Shown here: in pieces, positions 21,819 through 27,918 of the stretch
Layout: the number at the start of each line of letters is the position of its first letter
How positions within the stretch are numbered: the first letter of the stretch is position 1
IMG/VR virus record: IMGVR_UViG_3300013130_000036
Coordinates: 1-27,918 of that record
From: a virus
Length of the DNA stretch: 27,918 nt
Strand: one strand, 5' to 3'
Position numbers and translations under genes: made by a program
The notes under the pieces: model-generated
Told to the model about the DNA's origin: nothing
Databases searched by the model: none
What the model saw: only the letters and a program-made list of their open reading frames with translations

Positions 21819-22395
21819 ACTTATCTAATTCTTCTTCTGTGACCGACTCTGATAGAATTTCTATGTCTGATATTTTCATAGTAGGAAATATCTGCGCTAG
21901 TCGATATCTTTTGTTCTGCTGACTGGTATATGCTTGACTAATCTCAGTGATTATTTGATCATCGGATTTAGGATAAACTTTTTTATAAAAATCTTTCACT
22001 TCTTTTAATGTAATCTTATCTTTAAATTTAGTGCAGCGTTCTTTCAATGAAGGAATCCAAGGATGAAACTGACTTCCTAATCCGGGACTTGATGCACATA
22101 ACATAAGCCATTGTAGTTTAGGGTGAGCAGAATCTTTCTTATTGAGTGTGCTATCTAGTATATATTTGTTACTGTGATAATCTACACTTTGTAGATAGTA
22201 AGTTTGCAGATCCTTGCTACCCTTAACAGAACTTAGATATTGTATTAGCACATAAGGACTAAACTTTTTCTTTTGTTCGTCTGTCAGTCTATCGTAATAC
22301 CCATAATCTTTTTTATCGATGGCGGTCAAGGCTTCAAATAGATTGAAGTCTTGCTTATCAAATTTTTCCTCAGTTGGTGTCTTTGTTTTCGCCAT
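21796..22395 (-). CDS. 62: putative clamp-loader small subunit (gp62-like)
   Basis: A 199-aa protein. The pattern FNLFEALTAIDKKDYGYYDR, 'FSPYVLIQYLSSVKGSKDLQ', 'NKYILDSTLNKKDSAHPKLQ' and 'WLMLCASSPG' follows the layout of T4-like gp62 proteins ('PYV.N..LS......YA.EMN......K.LQ...'), as I recall them, with similar length to T4 gp62 (187 aa). gp62 partners gp44 to load the sliding clamp. The gp44 gene is not in this window. The assignment is from pattern only. It overlaps the zinc-finger gene and the small gene at 22370-22573. Confidence 0.45.
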   Translation of the reverse strand: MAKTKTPTEEKFDKQDFNLFEALTAIDKKDYGYYDRLTDEQKKKFSPYVLIQYLSSVKGSKDLQTYYLQSVDYHSNKYILDSTLNKKDSAHPKLQWLMLCASSPGLGSQFHPWIPSLKERCTKFKDKITLKEVKDFYKKVYPKSDDQIITEISQAYTSQQNKRYRLAQIFPTMKISDIEILSESVTEEELDKYEEERTF

Positions 22396-22573
22396 ACTCT
22401 TCTACTTTAGCAGTTTCTCCCCATACACTCAAGGCATATTGTTCCGCTTCATTCTTAGTTTCAAATAATAGCGGTGCTAGATGAAATTTACTATCACCTT
22501 GTGTGACCCACAACCAATCATTATACTCACCATGATGATCTAGTGCTAGTGGAACTTTGATACCGTATTTCAT
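22370..22573 (-). CDS. small hypothetical protein
   Basis: A 67-aa protein beginning MKYGIKVPLALDHHGEYNDW with 'WVTQGDSKFHLAPLLFETKN' and an acidic end. It is a short alpha/beta protein with no recognised family. It starts on the same nucleotide as the stop of its upstream neighbour ends (22573) and overlaps the gp62-like gene by 26 nt, so it is translationally coupled to replication genes. Confidence 0.6.
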   Translation of the reverse strand: MKYGIKVPLALDHHGEYNDWLWVTQGDSKFHLAPLLFETKNEAEQYALSVWGETAKVEEYGENKDTN

Positions 22574-23073
22574 TAAAACACCTGATTGTAATCTACGATC
22601 TCACAATTGCGGCTAATCTCTTTAACGAAATATACACAACGTGGCTTCTCACCATCATCAATAGGCACACATAAGAACTGACCATTACGCAATCTAGGGG
22701 CGTACCATGTGACATCGTTATAGATATCTACGATTTCTATTGGTAAAAATGTAGGATTAAAACTAGTGAGGGGATTAAATTCAAACGCACTGAAGCCGCG
22801 ATCATTTAGGCTACTCAATGGCAACGTTTCTAAATCCCCGTGTTCTTTTTCGCCGATCAATACTTGCCAGTCTAATGGCATCTTTACCATACGGTTGCCA
22901 ATTTTTAATACTAATGCAGGAGCGTTGAATGACTCAAGAAATATTAATGGGATATAATGATAATCTACGTTTTGTGGGTTGCTATTATCCAGTATAGCAA
23001 ATCTAAGATCATCAATTTCTTCCGGAAGAGTTTCTAAGTTGTAATATTTGTTTTCTAATGTTAATATACGCAT
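22573..23073 (-). CDS. conserved hypothetical protein, first gene of the long operon
   Basis: A 166-aa beta-rich protein with 'VDYHYIPLIFLESFNAPALV', 'RMVKMPLDWQVLIGEKEHGD', 'FNPLTSFNPTFLPIEIVDIY' and 'FLCVPIDDGEKPRCVYFVKE'. From memory, this block order is conserved in T4-like phages of aquatic hosts next to clamp-loader genes; no function is known to me. It is preceded by a good sigma70 promoter whose -10 ends 6 nt before the ATG, with no Shine-Dalgarno, so it opens the operon as a leaderless message. Confidence 0.7.
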   Translation of the reverse strand: MRILTLENKYYNLETLPEEIDDLRFAILDNSNPQNVDYHYIPLIFLESFNAPALVLKIGNRMVKMPLDWQVLIGEKEHGDLETLPLSSLNDRGFSAFEFNPLTSFNPTFLPIEIVDIYNDVTWYAPRLRNGQFLCVPIDDGEKPRCVYFVKEISRNCEIVDYNQVF

Positions 23074-23079
23074 GTTGTA

Positions 23080-23108
23080 ATTTTACTACAGTACATCTCA
23101 ATAGTCAA
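23080..23108 (-). promoter_or_regulatory. sigma70-type promoter, leaderless arrangement
   Basis: TTGACT (23103-23108), a 17-nt spacer and TAAAAT (23080-23085) on the minus strand, then TACAAC and ATG 23073. The -35 overlaps the last codons of the uvsW-like gene. Confidence 0.65.
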
Positions 23109-24552
23109 GCTTTTCAAGTGTAAATGGATACTTTGCTTCCTTGTAATATGCTTTACGTTGTGTCAAGTGACGTTTGGCAAACTTACAATCGCTTGTAATA
23201 TCCCAAATCTCTACGTGATCTTTATCTTCTGCTTTACGAATACCGCGCCCGATACTCTGAATGACTCTGACAAATGATTTGCCAGGTTCAATCAATACAA
23301 GATTAAAGATACGTGGAATATTAATACCTACAGCAGCGACCCCATATGTTGCAACGATAACTTTGGTATCACTAGTCTTTACTTCGTCATATTCTTCTTT
23401 GCGCTCCGTGAGTTTTGTTTCGCCCGAAATGAATACGCTATCTTTCAAACGTGATACTAATTCGCGCCCCGCATTGACACGATCAACAAGTACTAGAGTG
23501 TTTCCGCTATCTTTTACTTTATCAATAAGTTGGGCAATTTTATCTAAACGTTTTTCATCTTCTAATAAATGTTTGAGTTCACTTTGATAGTTTGTAAATT
23601 CAACCCCGTCTTTTAATTGCACGATATTGACATGGCACTGTGCCAATACACCCTTCTCTTGTAGTTCTGCTGCGCTAAGTTTTCCTATCACTGGACCAAG
23701 ACTTACCAATAAGCTTACTTGCTCATATACTGACTTAGGTATAGTACCAGTCAGTCCCCAGCGTATAGGTATTTGACTAAATGGTCCGGTTAGCAATGAC
23801 TTTAATGCATCAGCCTTAGCCATATGTACTTCATCGACCATTACGCATACAACATCTTCAATGAACTCTTTGATATTGATTTCTGCTTCACCTGACTTGG
23901 TGTTCTTCAATAAGTTGTTTAGGCTCTGCCAAGTACATATTGTATGCTGTTTGTTGTATTCTTTACGATCACCGAAATATACACCAACATCTAGTCCAAG
24001 ATTGATATAGTCTGCCTCAGTCTGTACGACTAAACTTTTATTGGGCACGATCACGATACTGCGACCATATTGTTCTACAGATTTACTCAATGCCGCAGTC
24101 ATGATAGTCTTACCAGCACCCGTGGCTACTTCTTGAATACATTGCGGATTACTCAAAAAGTTATTGATGATCTCTACCTGATAATCACGCAATGTGATAG
24201 GCTGACCTTCTTGCGTATGTCCTTTTGGCCATATCTTATCACTAAAACTGTCTTCTTTAATCTCATCAAAACTATATGAAGTTTGATACTCGCGCAGGTC
24301 AACTAAATCGATATCGTAATCATATTCTTGTAATATAGGAACGATATCTGGAATTAAGTTGATGTACGTGCTACCTGCCAAACTACAATAACTAACTTTA
24401 CCGTTCCATCTACCAAGACGGACTGCAGGTAGATAACGCGCCCCGGGAACTTCATGTTCAAACTTGCGCACTAGTGCTTTGCGACAATCGAGGTCTAATC
24501 CCTCGATTTTACAATTGACTTCATCTTTAATTATTATCTTTGCTTCTTTCAT
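23098..24552 (-). CDS. uvsW: UvsW-like DNA/RNA helicase (SF2)
   Basis: A 484-aa protein, close to T4 UvsW (about 500 aa). An N-terminal accessory domain (1-95, with 'VPGARYLPAVRLGRWNGKVS') precedes the SF2 motor. The motor shows LRDYQ, Walker A ATGAGKT (143-149), DEVH (240-243), GLTGT (266-270), 'VIVATYGVAAVGINIPR' (motif V) and 'QSIGRGIRKA' (motif VI). UvsW unwinds branched DNA and R-loops, helping switch from origin-dependent to recombination-dependent replication. The ATG lies inside the upstream small Cys-rich gene (26-nt overlap), so it is coupled to that gene and the one at 24703. Confidence 0.92.
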   Translation of the reverse strand: MKEAKIIIKDEVNCKIEGLDLDCRKALVRKFEHEVPGARYLPAVRLGRWNGKVSYCSLAGSTYINLIPDIVPILQEYDYDIDLVDLREYQTSYSFDEIKEDSFSDKIWPKGHTQEGQPITLRDYQVEIINNFLSNPQCIQEVATGAGKTIMTAALSKSVEQYGRSIVIVPNKSLVVQTEADYINLGLDVGVYFGDRKEYNKQHTICTWQSLNNLLKNTKSGEAEINIKEFIEDVVCVMVDEVHMAKADALKSLLTGPFSQIPIRWGLTGTIPKSVYEQVSLLVSLGPVIGKLSAAELQEKGVLAQCHVNIVQLKDGVEFTNYQSELKHLLEDEKRLDKIAQLIDKVKDSGNTLVLVDRVNAGRELVSRLKDSVFISGETKLTERKEEYDEVKTSDTKVIVATYGVAAVGINIPRIFNLVLIEPGKSFVRVIQSIGRGIRKAEDKDHVEIWDITSDCKFAKRHLTQRKAYYKEAKYPFTLEKLDY

Positions 24553-24706
24553 TATGTAATTCTATTAAACATTTTTCGCATAAACAATCGTTGTATTTTT
24601 CTGTACTATCTAGCCTCACGTGAGGAAATTTATAGCACCAGCATTCTATATCATTCCTATTACACACGAATTCATTAGCACAGCGCTCACACTTTATTGA
24701 TCTCAT
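24527..24706 (-). CDS. 59-aa cysteine-rich CWC-type small protein
   Basis: This short gene sits wholly between two longer ones. It starts MRSIKCERCANEFVCNRNDI and continues ECWCYKFPHV, then a 'CLCEKCLIEL' end. The C-x2-C, C-x6-CWC and CLC-x2-C array resembles the cysteine-rich CWC family (Pfam Cys_rich_CWC), a small likely zinc-binding protein of unknown role. Its ATG overlaps the upstream stop as ATGA, and it overlaps the uvsW-like start by 26 nt, which strongly supports it being translated. A nucleic-acid adaptor role beside UvsW is speculation. Confidence 0.75.
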   Translation of the reverse strand: MRSIKCERCANEFVCNRNDIECWCYKFPHVRLDSTEKYNDCLCEKCLIELHNERSKDNN

Positions 24707-25692
24707 CTTATCTTTACTGGTCTGCTATTAGTAAGATGTATTATCTTATCATAATTCATATGAGAAAATAAAGTATAATTTGCATGTGTTTTTAATAGCA
24801 CACTATTTTTATGCATATTCAAATTAACTGGCCTACAAGCTATTCCTTTTTCAAGTAATGCCAACTTTAGATCATTACTCAACTCTTTATTATATACTAT
24901 ATCTCTAGATGTAAAAACATACTTTACATTGAGAGTATTCAACCAATCACACATTTCTATTAGGTCGATAGTATCAACCGATGTAATATATTCGCTAGCA
25001 AACTTAGATTTTTTATCTATGATTAAATCTTCATGAACTGTTACACCATATTGGCTCAATATATAAAACGTTTTAAGGTCGTCATTCAATTCAATGTGTT
25101 TAGTCGATTCATCTAAGTAACTATTACTTGCTAAGATATAGTATTGATCATGTATCTTTACTAATGTAGGTTTCCAATATTTTACATCAACATATTCGCT
25201 TACCCCGACTAATAATTGATTAACCTTGGCACAATATTTCACAGATTCATAACAATTATTCACATTATCAATAGCGATCTTTAATTGATATGTAGAAAAA
25301 GACGCTTCATAAATTTTTTTATTCTTATTCCAAACGAACTTATTTAATGGTATCTTACGAAACGCTTGAATAAACTTATTATTGAATGGTGCCCTTATAC
25401 TAATAGTAGTATCATGGATACTTATATATGCATCTAGATATTCTTGTTTGCTTTCTAGTATATCATGTTTCCAAGATAGTTTAGTTAGTTTTTGTACTTC
25501 ATGACCTAACTTATTTAACTGACGTTGATATTTGATCAATAACTTATTGAATAGTTTATCTTGATTGCTAGTTATAGGTTTCTTATCAGTAGTAAGAATT
25601 TTCATATTATTGAAAAATCCATAATCTTTCTTACTAAGATGTACATGACCACTTATTAAGTAGTTAGCTAATTGGTCCTTATTCTTAAACAT
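24703..25692 (-). CDS. hypothetical protein with possible HARP-like segment
   Basis: A 329-aa basic protein. The N-terminus has 'KKDYGFFNNM' and 'TSNQDKLFNKLLIKYQRQLN'. Residues 97-137 read 'ISIRAPFNNKFIQAFRKIPL' then 'FVWNKNKKIYEASFSTYQL', resembling the HARP substrate-recognition module of SMARCAL1-type helicases ('...F+.IP....+....+.W.....'). The remainder has Rossmann-like strands such as 'VKYVFTSRDIVYN', but no Walker A or DEAH box. It may therefore be a motor-less DNA-structure-binding partner of the UvsW helicase encoded in the same operon. This is inference. A -10 TATAAT ends 6 nt before the ATG. Confidence 0.6.
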   Translation of the reverse strand: MFKNKDQLANYLISGHVHLSKKDYGFFNNMKILTTDKKPITSNQDKLFNKLLIKYQRQLNKLGHEVQKLTKLSWKHDILESKQEYLDAYISIHDTTISIRAPFNNKFIQAFRKIPLNKFVWNKNKKIYEASFSTYQLKIAIDNVNNCYESVKYCAKVNQLLVGVSEYVDVKYWKPTLVKIHDQYYILASNSYLDESTKHIELNDDLKTFYILSQYGVTVHEDLIIDKKSKFASEYITSVDTIDLIEMCDWLNTLNVKYVFTSRDIVYNKELSNDLKLALLEKGIACRPVNLNMHKNSVLLKTHANYTLFSHMNYDKIIHLTNSRPVKIR

Positions 25693-25698
25693 AGAAAT

Positions 25699-25726
25699 AT
25701 TATAACACCTCGTCTAGATATTGCAA
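25699..25726 (-). promoter_or_regulatory. sigma70-type promoter, leaderless arrangement
   Basis: TTGCAA (25721-25726), a 16-nt spacer and extended -10 TGTTATAAT (TATAAT at 25699-25704), then ATTTCT and ATG 25692. It begins immediately after the T-tract of the terminator at 25729-25759. Confidence 0.65.
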
Positions 25727-25728
25727 CC

Positions 25729-25759
25729 TAAAAAGGAAAGAGGACCTTTATGGTCCTCT
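25729..25759 (-). terminator. intrinsic terminator after the AAA+ ATPase gene
   Basis: On the minus strand a perfect 8-bp stem AGAGGACC/GGTCCTCT (25752-25759/25739-25746) with a 5-nt loop is followed by TTCCTTTTT. It is a typical rho-independent terminator 23 nt past the stop codon. Confidence 0.88.
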
Positions 25760-25781
25760 CGCCTCAGCGGGTAACGGAGTA

Positions 25782-26804
25782 TCAAGCCCGCTTCATCACG
25801 GTACTCTCAGCAAGCAACTTCCAATTGTCGCTGATCTTGACCAAATCAGCAATCTTGAGGGCCATACGCATCGACAACTCGCGCAGTCGAGCCTTGTTGT
25901 CAAACATGAACTGCAACACCTGCTCACCCTGATCACCATCAAAGTGATAGTCACGGAACAGTCCGCCTTCAGTATCACGATGCACCTGCTTGATACGCAA
26001 CATTTTGTCACGCTCGGTGTCAATCGTCAAGTCAAGAAAGTGACAGCGCGACTGAAGTGCCTCAAGATGGTCCTGCAACTTCTTGCTACGCAGGTTCTCA
26101 AACTTGATGTTAGTGATGAAGATGCATGACCCGTTGAAGTCGAACGCATCGGGAATACCCTCTCGACGCAACATGCTGCTATCAGAGTTCCAATAGATGC
26201 GCCGCTTCTTGCCGCTGTCAAGTGCAGCCTTGAGAATATTGAGCGACAAATCGTCCATGAGAACAGAGTCGTAATCGTCAAACACCAGCACATGATTCTT
26301 GTCGCTATGCTTGAACAGTGTAGCATAGAGACCCAAAGCAGTCATAGCACCTTTGACGACCTCATACTTGAGTGTTTTACCTGCGAGACGATCAAACATT
26401 GACGCCTTCTTTAACTGCTGCTCAACACCAAACGACTTACCAACGCCCGGGGGACCTGACACGATCATAGCACGAATGCCACCGTTAGTAGTCGCTTTAG
26501 CCATCTCGTCAAGAATCGCAAAACGGGTAGCAATGCGATTCATTGCCTCTTCATCTGTTTCGACAACAGCAGGTGCCTTATTGACGACCTGTTCAACAGG
26601 TGCTGAACCCTCAACAAATTCAAAATCACTCATATCTTCTACCTTTACCTTGATGTTGTCGATAGCAATCGGGAAGATACCATCGTTACGAACAGTAATA
26701 TAATTACCCTTCTTACCAGTTTGAAAACCTTTCACCAACTTGAATTCAGTATTGATGATCGGGATGTTACGATAAGAACCATTACGAACAAGAACCGTCG
26801 ACAT
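25782..26804 (-). CDS. AAA+ ATPase with N-terminal beta domain
   Basis: A 340-aa protein. Residues 1-65 form a charged beta-type domain ('VLVRNGSYRNIPIINTEFKL'). The AAA+ core follows with Walker A SGPPGVGKS (116-124), Walker B VLVFDDYDS (172-180), sensor-type 'SCIFITNIKF' (226-235) and an arginine-bearing 'EALQSRCHFLDL' (248-259). The C-terminal part is the helical lid ('RLRELSMRMALKIADLV'). Its partner and substrate are unknown. The gene is visibly richer in G+C and in C/G-ending codons than the genes at 18-25 kb, and is isolated by its own consensus promoter and terminator, suggesting strong early expression. Confidence 0.85.
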   Translation of the reverse strand: MSTVLVRNGSYRNIPIINTEFKLVKGFQTGKKGNYITVRNDGIFPIAIDNIKVKVEDMSDFEFVEGSAPVEQVVNKAPAVVETDEEAMNRIATRFAILDEMAKATTNGGIRAMIVSGPPGVGKSFGVEQQLKKASMFDRLAGKTLKYEVVKGAMTALGLYATLFKHSDKNHVLVFDDYDSVLMDDLSLNILKAALDSGKKRRIYWNSDSSMLRREGIPDAFDFNGSCIFITNIKFENLRSKKLQDHLEALQSRCHFLDLTIDTERDKMLRIKQVHRDTEGGLFRDYHFDGDQGEQVLQFMFDNKARLRELSMRMALKIADLVKISDNWKLLAESTVMKRA

Positions 26805-26834
26805 AGTTAAACTCCGTTAATCAACTATATGAAT

Positions 26835-26863
26835 ATTATAGTCCCTTGATACCCTGAGGTCAA
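26835..26863 (-). promoter_or_regulatory. consensus sigma70 promoter of the AAA+ ATPase gene
   Basis: TTGACC (26858-26863), a 17-nt spacer and perfect TATAAT (26835-26840). The roughly 30-nt leader carries CGGAG ahead of ATG 26804. Confidence 0.8.
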
Positions 26864-26898
26864 CAACTATAAACCTTTAAAAATCAATAACTTACGAT
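26857..26898 (-). repeat. early-promoter upstream module, copy A
   Basis: This 42-nt segment, covering the -35 and upstream AT-rich DNA, matches 27153-27194 at 34 of 42 positions. Shared cores are aggtcaa, aactataaa and aaatcaat on the plus strand. Its distal end touches the stop codon of the neighbouring gene. Confidence 0.7.
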
Positions 26899-27119
26899 CA
26901 GCCCCAATCCTTGAAGTTACCAGATGCTTGATTGTCTCTATAGCCCCTAGCATATTCCTCACATTCCTGAAGGGTCATGCGATCCTGACCGATCTCCTCA
27001 GAATTGTAAGTATCGCCTACAAAGTAGTGGGGACGAAAACCACGCTGATAATAACTATCAGCACTACCGCGATCATAAGGACCGCCGTGACGTTTGTTCA
27101 TTTCTTTCTCCGTACTCAT
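26898..27119 (-). CDS. conserved small phage protein (HGGPYDRGSADSYY motif)
   Basis: A 73-aa protein with the strongly patterned MNKRHGGPYDRGSADSYYQR and 'FRPHYFVGDTYNSEEI', followed by a helix 'LQECEEYARGYRDNQ'. From memory this combination is widespread among small proteins of phages with many hosts and remains of unknown function. The invariant-looking Tyr, Gly and Asp residues suggest a ligand- or nucleic-acid-binding patch, but no activity is known. A promoter of the same type as the AAA+ gene's lies upstream, and the leader would be only a few nucleotides long, without Shine-Dalgarno. Confidence 0.75.
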   Translation of the reverse strand: MSTEKEMNKRHGGPYDRGSADSYYQRGFRPHYFVGDTYNSEEIGQDRMTLQECEEYARGYRDNQASGNFKDWG

Positions 27120-27130
27120 ATTGTATAGAT

Positions 27131-27159
27131 ATTATGAACCCAAACTACTTCTAGGTCAA
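27131..27159 (-). promoter_or_regulatory. sigma70 promoter of the 26898-27119 gene
   Basis: TTGACC (27154-27159), a 17-nt spacer and CATAAT (27131-27136). The -10 ends 11 nt before ATG 27119, so the leader is at most about 5 nt. Confidence 0.7.
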
Positions 27160-27194
27160 GAACTATAAATCCATATAAATCAATGACTTATAAT
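27153..27194 (-). repeat. early-promoter upstream module, copy B
   Basis: This is the partner of 26857-26898 (34/42 identical). It contains the -35 TTGACC and a conserved AT-rich upstream tract, TTTATAGTT next to the -35 and TTGATTT further up, like an UP element. Confidence 0.7.
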
Positions 27195-27199
27195 AAGTA

Positions 27200-27412
27200 T
27201 TATTCCTTAAGGATATCAACTATCTTGTCCTGCTCACGCTCCAGCATACTGACGCGCAGATTATACATGATCCACATCAGGTAAATTAACAAACCCGACA
27301 TGAAAATCACTAATCCGTATTTGGGAGTTATGAAGTCCAAAAGTATGACAGTTCCTGCCCCACCAGTAACGGCACCAATAGTCTGAAAAAAAGCCTTAGT
27401 ACGAACTTTCAT
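27200..27412 (-). CDS. small inner-membrane protein
   Basis: A 70-aa protein with two probable membrane helices: TIGAVTGGAGTVILLDFI (about 11-28) and GLVIFMSGLLIYLMWIMYNL (about 33-52). A charged amphipathic tail (RVSMLEREQDKIVDILKE) and a basic N-terminus (MKVRTK) flank them. It could be an early membrane-acting factor, such as superinfection exclusion or lysis timing, but there is no specific evidence. AAGGAG lies 8 nt before the ATG, and a TTGACA -35 lies upstream. Confidence 0.65.
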   Translation of the reverse strand: MKVRTKAFFQTIGAVTGGAGTVILLDFITPKYGLVIFMSGLLIYLMWIMYNLRVSMLEREQDKIVDILKE

Positions 27413-27441
27413 AAATTACTCCTTTAGATAACACAATACAT

Positions 27442-27470
27442 AGATTACACTATACTATAGTTTGTGTCAA
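27442..27470 (-). promoter_or_regulatory. candidate sigma70 promoter of the membrane-protein gene
   Basis: A perfect TTGACA (27465-27470) is followed after 17 nt by TAATCT (27442-27447), a weak -10. The 29-nt leader carries the AAGGAG Shine-Dalgarno. Confidence 0.5.
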
Positions 27471-27486
27471 GAGGATATTTGTCCAA

Positions 27487-27741
27487 TCATTGATAACGTA
27501 ATATATGTAATCTATCTATTTCGCTACGAAATGTTTTGATATTATCACAAATAGCATGCGGAATATTATCTACCTTAAGTTTAATAAAATTATCGTTATA
27601 TATGCAAACTTCTATATTGTAACCAAGATAGATAAAATTTATACAAGTATGTTTAGTATTTGTTACAATTTGTGGTTTATTATCTAGGTAATTCTTTTGT
27701 GTGTTAAGGTAAGAAGTAATAAGATGAATTATTTGTGCCAT
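27487..27741 (-). CDS. hypothetical protein
   Basis: An 84-aa protein from ATG 27741: MAQIIHLITSYLNTQKNYLD, then beta-type 'TCINFIYLGYNIEVCIYND' and 'KTFRSEIDRLHILRYQ'. No family is recognised. I reject an in-frame ATG at 27804 because it lies inside the upstream coding region. The chosen ATG shares one nucleotide with the upstream TAA (TAATG), a coupling arrangement. It is AT-rich, unlike the gene before it. Confidence 0.55.
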   Translation of the reverse strand: MAQIIHLITSYLNTQKNYLDNKPQIVTNTKHTCINFIYLGYNIEVCIYNDNFIKLKVDNIPHAICDNIKTFRSEIDRLHILRYQ

Positions 27742-27918
27742 TAGCTGACCGTCACATCTTCCATGCCAGCAGTACGCAGGCGAACGATATGGCCAAGTTG
27801 CCATTGCTTGCTATCAAGACCCTTCATAATACCCAACCACTTGTTACGCAAAAGTGCTACCTCGTTGATTAGTACTTCAAAGTCAATAACTTCATCTTCG
27901 CCGTCAACATACTTTTCA
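27741..27918 (-). CDS. unknown protein, partial (N-terminus outside window)
   Basis: The C-terminal 58 codons are visible, entering from the right edge: 'EKYVDGEDEVIDFEVLINEV', 'LRNKWLGIMKGLDSKQWQLG' and 'HIVRLRTAGMEDVTVS', then TAA. Codon use is GC-richer, as in the AAA+ ATPase gene. No family is recognised from this fragment. Confidence 0.6.
   Translation of the reverse strand, partial: EKYVDGEDEVIDFEVLINEVALLRNKWLGIMKGLDSKQWQLGHIVRLRTAGMEDVTVS

Noticed and set aside
25796-26703. Several alternative frames over the AAA+ ATPase gene
   Set aside because: They arise because the gene is GC-richer and so has fewer chance stops; only one frame has the AAA+ motifs.
1-27918. Integrase, transposase, tRNA genes or attachment sites
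   Set aside because: I found no recombinase motif, terminal inverted repeat or tRNA-like sequence; nothing suggests a prophage or plasmid.

Overview
The window looks like part of the genome of an AT-rich, T4-like myovirus, probably of an aquatic bacterium. It carries recognisable T4-type replication genes: a UvsW-like helicase, a gp41-like DnaB-family helicase, a gp61-like primase, a DexA-like exonuclease and a probable gp62-like clamp-loader subunit. Late-promoter octamers of the form NATAAATA, a tail-fibre gene, and auxiliary genes typical of marine and freshwater T4-like phages (IscA-type Fe-S carrier, peptide deformylase, PhyH-like oxygenase, sugar-modification enzymes) support this. Nearly all genes lie on the minus strand, tightly packed with 1-35 nt overlaps. 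Only two larger genes and one tiny ORF are on the plus strand. I saw no tRNA, IS element, integrase or CRISPR array. The host cannot be named from the sequence.

Layout, left to right. 1-4169: end of a small virion gene with a structured leader, then a surface-sugar module (glycosyltransferase-like protein, DUF6165-like protein, C-methyltransferase, NAD-dependent epimerase). 4204-6337: small virion protein and a 615-aa tail fibre. 6379-8201: PD-(D/E)XK nuclease, SGNH-like protein, IscA. 8247-13605: virion and assembly genes of mostly unknown function, including a KWDG (DUF6267-like) protein and a PQ-rich protein whose probable 5' end is interrupted by an in-frame amber codon. 13645-15994: helicase and primase. 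16043-17580: virion protein and small genes. 17572-23073: long overlapping operon with deformylase, a miniature DnaE-like protein, a second SGNH-like protein, DexA-like nuclease, 2OG oxygenase, zinc-finger protein and gp62-like protein. 23098-25692: UvsW, a 59-aa Cys-rich protein and a possible HARP-like protein. 25782-27918: early-type genes with consensus sigma70 promoters, including an AAA+ ATPase of higher GC than its neighbours.

The strongest unexplained signals are these. First, four minus-strand genes have a -10 hexamer ending exactly 6 nt before the start codon, and several others have a late-promoter octamer ending 4-6 nt before it; none of these has a clear Shine-Dalgarno, so they look like leaderless mRNAs. 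In contrast, three small virion genes have hairpin-bearing leaders and strong Shine-Dalgarnos. Second, a 191-aa protein keeps, in order, the sequence signatures of the bacterial Pol III alpha (DnaE) palm, including residues that align with its three catalytic aspartates. Third, the amber-split gene near 13.3 kb.
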